Source: SHZI01 sp049290495
GTDB lineage: Bacteria; Pseudomonadota; Gammaproteobacteria; Steroidobacterales; GCA-2729495
NCBI GenBank assembly: GCA_049290495.1
Contig: JBATNV010000041.1
Span: 1-17,773, forward strand
Direction: 5' to 3'
DNA: 17,773 bases
The notes below the pieces were generated by a model. That model was given only the letters and a program-made list of their open reading frames with translations. It was not told the origin of the DNA and ran no database searches. The number at the start of each line of letters is the position of its first letter. Position 1 is the first letter of the stretch. Shown piece by piece: positions 1 to 5,833 of this stretch. Both the position numbers and the translations under genes were made by a program.

Positions 1-1
1 A

Positions 2-268
2 CGGCTCGATACCCCGGCCGATGTGCAGGTCGGCATGGCGATGCATGCTTGCCTGATTCGTGCGGCGATCGAAGACGGCAGGCGGGAGTACGATTTCCTG
101 GCCGGTGTTTCCCAGTACAAGACATCCGTCGCTCTGGCAAGCCGCCCGATTGTCCGACTGCGGGTCGCGCGACCGTCTATGCGTGAGTGGGCCCGTGCTG
201 GCCTGGCAAGGGTAGCGAGCAGTGTAAGGATCGCCCGTGACCGCGGTCGCGGGCTTCTATCCCGATGA
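2..268 (+). CDS. GNAT / FemAB-like acetyltransferase, C-terminal fragment (5' end outside window)
   Basis: The reading frame is open from the first bases of the window, so only the last 88 residues or so are present. The segment around AIEDGRREYDFLAGVSQYK resembles the C-terminal part of the Acetyltransf_6 (BioF2/CelD-like, FemAB-related) GNAT fold. In that family a conserved helix and an E-Y-D-F-L strand precede a K-rich turn; this is family knowledge and I could not run a profile. Such proteins usually act in exopolysaccharide or cell-wall related acyl or aminoacyl transfer, but the substrate cannot be read here. The basic, Arg-rich last 35 residues are not diagnostic. The stop overlaps the start of the Sco gene as ATGA, implying translational coupling. 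Confidence 0.6.
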   Translation, partial: RLDTPADVQVGMAMHACLIRAAIEDGRREYDFLAGVSQYKTSVALASRPIVRLRVARPSMREWARAGLARVASSVRIARDRGRGLLSR

Positions 269-906
269 AGGCCAGCAAGGTTTCCATCGTCCTGCTGCTG
301 CTGACCGCCGCGCTTGGCGGCATCTTCATCGGCCGGCTGTTCTTCATGCCGGTGATGCCCGTGGCACCGCGTACTATCGAACTGCAGTCAGGCACCGCGC
401 TCAGTCCGCCTCGGCCACTGCCGGATTTTCAGCTGCTCCGGGAGGATGGCGCGACGGCAGGCCGCGATGATTTCCGTGGCCGGTGGACGCTGGTGTTTTT
501 CGGCTTTACCCATTGCCCGGAGATCTGTCCCGTGACGCTCGCGATGCTGTCTGGTGTGCGCAAGTCGCTCGAAGCGGCTGTGCCGGGCGGGGAGCTGCCA
601 GGCATCGCGCTGGTCAGCGTGGATCCGGAACGCGATACGCCGGCGGTACTCGATGCCTATCTGGCCAGCTTCGGTGTCGGCTTCAGGGGCTATACGGGAA
701 CGCCCGACGCGATGCGAGAATTTGCGACAGCACTAGGCGTGCCCTATCAGAAGACGCCGATGATGGACGGCGATTACATGGTCGACCACAGCACCGCGAT
801 CATGGTGATCAATCCGCAGGCGGAAGTTGCTGCGCTTTTCCAGGCCCCACAGGCATCCGCGACGCTGCAGGCTGACTATTTGCAGCTGGTATCCGCTGCT
901 CGCTGA
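265..906 (+). CDS. SCO1/SenC/PrrC family protein, copper-binding thioredoxin-fold
   Basis: This 213-residue protein has one N-terminal hydrophobic segment (about residues 6-28) that anchors a periplasmic thioredoxin-like domain. The Sco copper site is intact: C84-P-E-I-C88 within GFTHCPEICP, and H175 in the motif D-H-S-T. The SVDPERDTP segment (about 118-126) is also typical of the family. Sco proteins deliver or reduce copper for the CuA centre of cytochrome c oxidase, or act as a thiol-disulfide reductant there. No cox genes lie nearby, so its client is unknown. Start ATG 265 overlaps the previous stop by four bases, and no strong Shine-Dalgarno is needed if translation is coupled. It converges on the M48 protease gene. 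Confidence 0.93.
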   Translation: MKASKVSIVLLLLTAALGGIFIGRLFFMPVMPVAPRTIELQSGTALSPPRPLPDFQLLREDGATAGRDDFRGRWTLVFFGFTHCPEICPVTLAMLSGVRKSLEAAVPGGELPGIALVSVDPERDTPAVLDAYLASFGVGFRGYTGTPDAMREFATALGVPYQKTPMMDGDYMVDHSTAIMVINPQAEVAALFQAPQASATLQADYLQLVSAAR

Positions 907-951
907 ACGCGACCGACCTTTGTAGCGCTGGAGCGCGTCTGCAGTTCAGCG
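901..951. repeat. Inverted repeat spanning two convergent stop codons
   Basis: CGCTGAAC (901-908) and its exact reverse complement GTTCAGCG (944-951) bracket the 39-base gap between the Sco gene and the M48 gene. Each arm contains the TGA stop of its own gene. The interior holds a smaller GCGC-TGGA-GCGC hairpin (925-936). It could act as a bidirectional terminator, but there is no T-tract on either strand, so this is a weak call. Confidence 0.3.
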
Positions 952-1803
952 CAGCTCCTTTTTCGGCGCAGCTGCGGGAACCGCTTGGGCTGCCTTCGTC
1001 AGTTGATACATCGGCCGTGGCCCGGGTTGCAGATAGTAGGGCATCATCTGCTGCGACAGTGCCGCAAGGGTCGCCTGCCGGTTGCCTGGTGACGGATGCG
1101 TGCTCAGAAACTGCGGTGGTCCGTTGCCGCCAGCCTTGGCCATCTTCTGCCAGAGCGTGGCCGCTGCGCGCGGGTCATATCCGGCTTTTGCTGCCAGTTC
1201 GATACCTATCCGGTCGGCTTCTGTTTCTGAAGCGCGACTGTTTGGCAGCGTGATCGCAACGGCGGCGGCGGCCTGTGCCGCAGCCATATTGCGCACTGAA
1301 TCAGTTGCAACGCCCACGGCGACTGCACCGAGCTGGCTGGCCATGGCAACCGACATGCGTTCCGCTGTGTGATTGGCCAGCGCGTGACTGATCTCGTGGC
1401 CCATGACCTGGGCGAGTTCGTCATCGGTCGGATCCACTTTCTGGATGAGCCCGGTGTAGAGCGCCATCCGTCCACCGGCCATGCACCAGGCGTTGACGGT
1501 TTTCGGGTCATCGATGACCTGTACGCTCCACTCCCAGCTCCGCGTAGCCGGCCGCATGATGATGGCCTGCGCGATCAGTCGTCCGGTGATCGTGTCGACG
1601 CGCTTGAGCAGCTTGGGGTCGGTGACAAGCTTGCCCTCCGAGCCGAGCTTGCTCATGGTCTGCAGGTATTGCTGTTTCGAGGCGCTGATGGCTTCCTGCT
1701 CGGAAACCAGCATCAGCTGCCGGCGGCCGGTCATGCTGGTGGTGCAACCGGCGATGAGTGCCGTGCAAAGCACGAATGCTGTCAGTAAACGCTGCCTGGT
1801 CAT
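946..1803 (-). CDS. M48 family metalloprotease, lipoprotein (LoiP/BepA-like)
   Basis: This is a 285-residue protein. I chose ATG 1803 because GGAG precedes it with good spacing and it gives a clean lipoprotein signal, with the lipobox L-I-A-G-C20. An in-frame start further upstream would put that signal inside the neighbouring lipoprotein frame. The zinc motif H136-E-I-S-H140 is present, and the third ligand is probably E193 in the segment SETEADRIG. A later S-T-H-P-S-P-G-N-R segment matches the conserved His/Arg region of M48 proteases such as BepA and LoiP. These are periplasmic, outer-membrane-associated endopeptidases that act on misfolded or unassembled outer membrane proteins. The start overlaps the stop of the upstream lipoprotein gene by four bases (ATGA). 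It is the last gene of the operon. Confidence 0.92.
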   Translation of the reverse strand: MTRQRLLTAFVLCTALIAGCTTSMTGRRQLMLVSEQEAISASKQQYLQTMSKLGSEGKLVTDPKLLKRVDTITGRLIAQAIIMRPATRSWEWSVQVIDDPKTVNAWCMAGGRMALYTGLIQKVDPTDDELAQVMGHEISHALANHTAERMSVAMASQLGAVAVGVATDSVRNMAAAQAAAAVAITLPNSRASETEADRIGIELAAKAGYDPRAAATLWQKMAKAGGNGPPQFLSTHPSPGNRQATLAALSQQMMPYYLQPGPRPMYQLTKAAQAVPAAAPKKELR

Positions 1804-2306
1804 TGTGCTTTCTCCATAAAGAGACTTGCGGTCTGCTGGCCTTGCTGGAGATTGAGAATCCGGCATATACCCTGGGTGCCGCCGTCCATGTCATGCCATT
1901 CGCCGTTCTGCTGACCGATCCAGCCATCCGACAGCTGGATGCGGTGTGCGGCCAGGTCGATGCTTGCCGTGTGATCCGTGCTCGTGTGCCATCCGGCCTG
2001 GCCGGACCCCGCAACCGTTTGTGCATACACTGCCAGAGGGCGTGTATAGCTGGTCTTCGGCTCCACGAACTGCAGGAAATACTCCGTTATCGTTGTGATG
2101 TCGGTGCCCGGACCTTTGGCCTGTAGCTCATAGAGCGTAAACGCCGGGTCATGGACTGCCGGGTCGTCGGAAGTCTTGTCGCAGCGTATGTAGTCGGTAC
2201 AGGTGCTGCACCGTACATTGATCGGGATGCTCAGGTCCGTGGCCGGCGGCCTGGCGCCGCAGCCGGCAAGTAGTGCCACCAGTGCGACCAGCAGGATTCT
2301 GTACAT
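1800..2306 (-). CDS. Lipoprotein of unknown function with CxxC-x5-C cluster
   Basis: This 168-residue protein has a short signal peptide ending in lipobox L-L-A-G-C16. Residue 17 is Gly, which gives no obvious inner-membrane retention signal, so outer-membrane placement is likely. A cysteine group C33-x2-C36-x5-C42 follows soon after the anchor and could form a disulfide or bind metal; another Cys lies near the C-terminus. I recognise no domain. AGGAGA sits just upstream of ATG 2306. It lies 30 bases after the carbonic-anhydrase-like gene and overlaps the M48 protease start, so the two lipoproteins are almost certainly co-translated. It could be a partner or accessory of the protease, which is inference. 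Confidence 0.82.
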   Translation of the reverse strand: MYRILLVALVALLAGCGARPPATDLSIPINVRCSTCTDYIRCDKTSDDPAVHDPAFTLYELQAKGPGTDITTITEYFLQFVEPKTSYTRPLAVYAQTVAGSGQAGWHTSTDHTASIDLAAHRIQLSDGWIGQQNGEWHDMDGGTQGICRILNLQQGQQTASLFMEKAQ

Positions 2307-2336
2307 CGTTTCTCCTCACAACTGCCGCCGAAGGAA

Positions 2337-2885
2337 CTACACCTCGATCTGCAGCAGCATTTCCTCTGCCGTATCGTACAGCAGGGCGGCAACCGGTATT
2401 TTCGGGTAGCGGATCCGCAGACGGGCGGCTTCCACAGCGGCGAAGCTCGCCGGATCGTCGATGGCGAACAGATCGCTCCAGTGATCGAAGTGCTGTTCTG
2501 CCGCAGCGCGTGCCCAGCCCGCCGCCGAGATCATTTGTTCAATAAAGGCTTCGCGCTGATTGCGTAGTTCAACCAGTCGGCAGTTCGTGTGGCCGACGAT
2601 GGCGATGGCCGATATCCGGTCGATGCCGATTGCCCAGGAAACATTGAAAGGATCGCGCTTGAGGTTTGCTGCGGCGCTATGCAGGCTGATGGCGAAACCA
2701 GTGGGAATCCGCAGCGCCGTCAGTTGCTCGAAACAGCTCGCAATCAGCATCTGCGGATGGGTGTATTGACGCGCGTCAGCGCCGAGATTCTGCAGCGCGA
2801 GGAGTTCAGCTACCGGAGTTCCACGCCAGACAGGCAGGATATCGGCCTCGGTACGGACCGGCTTCAGGCTTGGGGGTATCGTCAT
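2337..2885 (-). CDS. Beta-carbonic-anhydrase-like protein, catalytic dyad lost
   Basis: This 182-residue soluble protein has no signal peptide. The pattern C51 ... H99-T-N-C102, in the contexts MLIASCFEQL and IVGHTNCRLV, matches the three zinc ligands of beta-class carbonic anhydrases. In that class Cys is followed by S-D-S-R and later by H-x-x-C. Here the C-x-D-x-R motif reads C-F-E-Q-L, so both the Asp and the Arg of the gating dyad are replaced. The C-to-H spacing (48) is a little shorter than in E. coli Can. It probably binds zinc; hydratase activity is doubtful. It may belong to the 'putative carbonic anhydrase' subgroup in the databases. It sits 11 bases after the antiporter gene, so it may sense or buffer pH or bicarbonate with it, which is inference. 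The Shine-Dalgarno is weak. Confidence 0.68.
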   Translation of the reverse strand: MTIPPSLKPVRTEADILPVWRGTPVAELLALQNLGADARQYTHPQMLIASCFEQLTALRIPTGFAISLHSAAANLKRDPFNVSWAIGIDRISAIAIVGHTNCRLVELRNQREAFIEQMISAAGWARAAAEQHFDHWSDLFAIDDPASFAAVEAARLRIRYPKIPVAALLYDTAEEMLLQIEV

Positions 2886-2896
2886 GAACTTTATTT

Positions 2897-4480
2897 TCAG
2901 GGTTGACCATCGGGCCGGATATTAGGGCGGGATTCGCGAGTCGGTGCAAGCGCTTCAAAGGTGTCACTGGCCAGACCGACACCGGCTTCGGCGATGTAGT
3001 TGTAGGCGACATCAACACCGGCGGCGAGGATCGGTTCCAGTTCTTCGGGCCAGAGGTAGGTGGCACTGATCAGGCCCTTGTAACCGCGCTTGCGCAGCTG
3101 TTCGCTGGCGAGAATCTTGGCCTCGGTGTCAGGCAGGGCCAGGATCACGACCTTCACGGCATCAAGGCGCAGGCGGTGCCAGAGCAGCGGATCTTCAGCA
3201 TCGGCGTAGACCACCCGACGACCTTCGCGCAGATGCCGCTCTACCTTGCCGAGGTCGCTGTCCATGCCGACTACCTTCTTGCCGATCGCGCGGACATGGT
3301 TGTAGGCGCCGGTGCCAACGCGTCCCATGCCGACGATCGCGACTTCGGCTTTGCCGAGCGACACCGGCTCGTCATCGGGATGGCGGCTGCGGCGCTCGAA
3401 AATCCGCAGCCAGCGCTCCAGGGCGCCGTAGATGTCGTGGGCATAACGGTTAAGGGGTGCAGCGATCGCAAAGGAGAGTGCCACCGCAATTGCAGTCGCC
3501 ACTACCCAGGCGCTGTCCACCAGGCCGTATTGGGCAGCGGCAGCCATGACGATCAGGCCGAATTCGCTGTAGGTTGCGAGGCTGAGGCCGGCCAGAAAAG
3601 CGGTGCGTGCCGATAGGCCGAAGGCGACCAGCAGCAGGAAGTACAGCATGATCTTGACCGGGATCAGCGCAAGCGGGATCAGCGCGAGGCCCAGCGTTGA
3701 CCAGTTGGGCAGGTCGGTGAGACCAACGGTCAGGAAAAAACCGACCAGGAAAAACTCTTTCATGCCCCACAGCGAATCGCTGAGTTCTACGGCCCGCGGG
3801 TGATTGGCGAGCAGCATTCCCGTCAGCAAGGCGCCGAGTTCGGGGGACAGGCCAATCGCCTCGAATCCGCGACCACCGATACCCAGCGCCAGCACCGCGC
3901 CGAGCAGCACCAGCAGTTCGCCGTGGCCGGTGAGGCTGAGCAGTTTTTCCAGCGGCTTTCTGAGCAGTGGCAGCAGCAGCACGAGCGCTGCGGGCCAGTC
4001 GAGCTGGCTGGCACCGTAGGAGCTGAGGATTGCGACGGCAATGACGTCCTGCACGATCAGGATGCCGATGGCGACCCGGCCGTGAAAAGCGCGTATCTCA
4101 CGCTTCTCTTCCAGTATTTTGGCCGCGAGTACCGTGCTGGAAAAAGCGAACACGCTGGTGACTGCCAGCAATGCGCCGAAGGAAATGCCGGTCATGGTAC
4201 GCAACAGCCATTGCGCGACCAGCAGGGCGATCACGAACTGCAGGCTGCCGACGCCCCAGACCTCGGGACGCAGCAGGTTCCTGAAGCGCAGCTTGAGGCC
4301 GACGGTGAACAACAGCAGCAGAACGCCGAGATGTGCGATGTCATCGAGCAACGGCGTGCGCTCGACATTGAAGGCATTGAGCAGGAAACCGGCAGCCAGA
4401 AAACCAACCAGAGGTGGCAGTTTAAGCTGCCGGGCCAGCAGGCCCAGAACAAATGCGGCAGCTATCCAGATGGCAAGCAT
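2897..4480 (-). CDS. CPA2 family cation:proton antiporter with RCK (TrkA-N) domain, KefB/YbaL-like
   Basis: This 527-residue inner-membrane protein has a hydrophobic first part (about residues 1-345) with the Na+/H+ exchanger fold. It includes the G-F-L-A-A-G segment in the first helices and the conserved Asp D145 in IVQDVIAV. Next comes a short charged linker and a cytoplasmic RCK_N Rossmann domain (about 379-495), with nucleotide-binding G384-M-G-R-V-G389 and an acidic residue at D407. Related proteins exchange K+ or Na+ for H+ and are gated by nucleotides or, in Kef, by glutathione adducts. No KefF/KefG-type ancillary oxidoreductase gene is present. The start is 9 bases after the methyltransferase-like gene, with GGAGAA upstream. 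Which cation is moved cannot be read from sequence. Confidence 0.92.
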   Translation of the reverse strand: MLAIWIAAAFVLGLLARQLKLPPLVGFLAAGFLLNAFNVERTPLLDDIAHLGVLLLLFTVGLKLRFRNLLRPEVWGVGSLQFVIALLVAQWLLRTMTGISFGALLAVTSVFAFSSTVLAAKILEEKREIRAFHGRVAIGILIVQDVIAVAILSSYGASQLDWPAALVLLLPLLRKPLEKLLSLTGHGELLVLLGAVLALGIGGRGFEAIGLSPELGALLTGMLLANHPRAVELSDSLWGMKEFFLVGFFLTVGLTDLPNWSTLGLALIPLALIPVKIMLYFLLLVAFGLSARTAFLAGLSLATYSEFGLIVMAAAAQYGLVDSAWVVATAIAVALSFAIAAPLNRYAHDIYGALERWLRIFERRSRHPDDEPVSLGKAEVAIVGMGRVGTGAYNHVRAIGKKVVGMDSDLGKVERHLREGRRVVYADAEDPLLWHRLRLDAVKVVILALPDTEAKILASEQLRKRGYKGLISATYLWPEELEPILAAGVDVAYNYIAEAGVGLASDTFEALAPTRESRPNIRPDGQP

Positions 4481-4489
4481 TGTGTCGTG

Positions 4490-5119
4490 TCAGTTCTCCG
4501 TCTGTCGCATCGCGCGCAACAGGAATTCCTGCATACCGTTCTTGAGCAGCATCGCGCTGTCCACCGTGTAGTCCGGGAGGCAGTGCCGCAGGTCTTCGGG
4601 CGTATAGCGCGGCGCTGCACACTCAGCACTAGTGGTGCGCTGAATGCTCAGTCGGCCGTCGGACAATGGCGCATACCGGTCAGGTCTGGCCGGCATGCGT
4701 GCCGCCGAATACACGATCAGCGCGTGCACCAGGGTGCCCGGCCGGGAGCGGGCCGCCACGCGTGCCATGAGCGCCTTGAGTGCGGGGCGCTGCAGGTAGT
4801 TCAGCAGGTCCCAGCACAACACGACGTCAGGGCACTCCTGGCGGCGTCGGGGCAGCAGGGATTCAGCGACCTGACGCAGCAGCAGGGGGTCGGCTTCGCC
4901 ATTCAACTGCTCGAAACTGTCACCCAGATCAGCAAATTCGAGCCGGCAGCGAAACTGGCTGAACAGGGCGACCGTCTCCATCCGCGCCGGGCCGAGATCC
5001 AGAACCACCGCGCGCCGGTCTGCGCTTTGCAACTCCAGCAGGCGACGAAATAGCGGCGCATTCACGCCACCGGTGTCGGCTGACACCGGTGGCTGGACTG
5101 GACGTAGTGCGGCGCTCAT
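4490..5119 (-). CDS. SAM-methyltransferase-like protein with altered motif I
   Basis: This 209-residue protein uses a start chosen at ATG 5119, because longer in-frame starts would overlap the bactofilin coding region. The layout is that of a class I Rossmann methyltransferase: a motif I strand VVLDLGPAR (about 38-46), an acidic strand end at E61-F-A-D, and a motif IV-like VVLCWDLLNYL (about 99-109). The glycine-rich loop normally written D-x-G-x-G-x-G is D-L-G-P-A-R here, so SAM binding is uncertain. No DNA, RNA or protein methylase signature is visible and the substrate is unknown. It lies between bactofilin (gap 22) and the antiporter (gap 9). A strong hairpin (5066-5093) falls within codons 10-18 or so. 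The Shine-Dalgarno is poor, consistent with coupling to bactofilin. Confidence 0.65.
   Translation of the reverse strand: MSAALRPVQPPVSADTGGVNAPLFRRLLELQSADRRAVVLDLGPARMETVALFSQFRCRLEFADLGDSFEQLNGEADPLLLRQVAESLLPRRRQECPDVVLCWDLLNYLQRPALKALMARVAARSRPGTLVHALIVYSAARMPARPDRYAPLSDGRLSIQRTTSAECAAPRYTPEDLRHCLPDYTVDSAMLLKNGMQEFLLRAMRQTEN
5066..5093. repeat. Perfect 12-bp-stem hairpin in the start region of the methyltransferase-like gene
   Basis: GCCACCGGTGTC (5066-5077) is separated by four bases from its exact reverse complement GACACCGGTGGC (5082-5093). The stem lies 26-53 bases downstream of the proposed ATG at 5119. There is no T-tract after it in the transcribed (minus) direction, so it is not a standard intrinsic terminator. 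It could act as an mRNA structure that tunes translation or processing between bactofilin and the downstream genes. Confidence 0.6.
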
Positions 5120-5141
5120 CCTGGCGACAGCGAGCGAGCGC

Positions 5142-5705
5142 TCAGCCCGCTTTGGACTGCTGCGTTGTCGTCGGCTGCACCGCCGTGACGGGCGATGCAC
5201 TGGATGTACTGCGCGTACTGCTGACACCGCTGATCGCCGTCTTTACGGCTTCCGGATCCATCTCGATGGAACCCTTGAAGGACGCGCCGTCTTCCAGGCT
5301 GACACGCGGTGAAGTGATATTGCCCTTCATCCGCGCGGTCTTGCGGATCAGCACCTGCTCGGCGCCATACAGGTCACCCTCCATCGTGCCGTCCACATAC
5401 ACCGTATGGGCGAACACATTGGCCTTGATCTTCGCCTGGTTGCCGATGGTCAGCGTATGGCTGGCCAGATTGACCGTGCCGTTCACTTCACCCTCGATGA
5501 TCAGGTCTTCCTGGCCACGCAGATGACCGTCGATCTGGATCGAAGCGCCGATCACGGCGGTTTCGTGGCGCCGGTTTGCCGATGGTGCGGCGTGGCTGAC
5601 GGCTGCTGCAGCAGCAGGCCGGGCCTCGACTGCAGGACTGGTGGCTGGCTGGGGACTGCTCGCCGGGGTTGCCGCAGGCGGGCCTTTCTTGTTGCGATCA
5701 AACAT
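5142..5705 (-). CDS. Bactofilin (polymer-forming cytoskeletal protein)
   Basis: This protein has 187 residues. ATG 5705 is chosen because AAGGAGA precedes it at normal spacing; a longer in-frame start adds 21 residues of non-bactofilin sequence. A disordered N-terminal part rich in Ala, Pro and Ser (about 1-47) precedes the single bactofilin (DUF583) beta-helix domain (about 48-150). Short repeats of the right-handed beta-helix recur through the domain, for example EGEVNGTVNL, AKIKANVFAHTVYVDGTMEG and RMKGNITSP. A Ser/Thr-rich C-terminal tail of about 35 residues follows. Bactofilins polymerise without nucleotide and scaffold envelope or peptidoglycan enzymes. It is probably the first gene of the minus-strand operon reaching to 946, preceded by a 128-base leader. 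Confidence 0.95.
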   Translation of the reverse strand: MFDRNKKGPPAATPASSPQPATSPAVEARPAAAAAVSHAAPSANRRHETAVIGASIQIDGHLRGQEDLIIEGEVNGTVNLASHTLTIGNQAKIKANVFAHTVYVDGTMEGDLYGAEQVLIRKTARMKGNITSPRVSLEDGASFKGSIEMDPEAVKTAISGVSSTRSTSSASPVTAVQPTTTQQSKAG

Positions 5706-5833
5706 TGCTGTCTCCTTGCGGGGCTGATAAGCCTGATATTTCCACAGACTGGAAATACCGGCCGTCATGATGGTTCCGGAAATATACGCCGGATAAGCGG
5801 CGCAGCATCTGCATTGTAGCGGTATGGACCCGT
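5706..5833 (-). promoter_or_regulatory. Bactofilin leader with 8-bp inverted repeat and promoter-like sequence
   Basis: This 128-base gap lies between the TMTC-like gene's stop and the bactofilin start. A perfect inverted repeat, TATTTCCA-CAGAC-TGGAAATA, occupies 5737-5757, 32 bases upstream of the ATG. On the minus strand TATATT (5786-5781) resembles a -10 hexamer, overlapping the palindrome TTCCGGAA (5774-5781); no good -35 is seen. If transcription starts near 5775, the inverted repeat lies in the 5' untranslated RNA. Otherwise it could be an operator. The promoter call is weak; the repeat itself is certain. Confidence 0.4.

Noticed and set aside
3800..5053. 417-codon plus-strand open frame opposite the antiporter and methyltransferase-like genes
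   Set aside because: Its translation is Gln/Ala/Gly-rich with no domain pattern, and it lies antisense to two well-supported genes. High GC makes such long antisense frames common.
5120..5227. Longer GTG start for the methyltransferase-like gene
   Set aside because: It would overlap the bactofilin end by 86 bases and adds an Arg/Ser-rich segment with no counterpart in the fold.
5706..5768. 21-residue extension of bactofilin starting at 5768
   Set aside because: AAGGAGA points to ATG 5705, and the extension contains the inverted repeat and the ribosome site.
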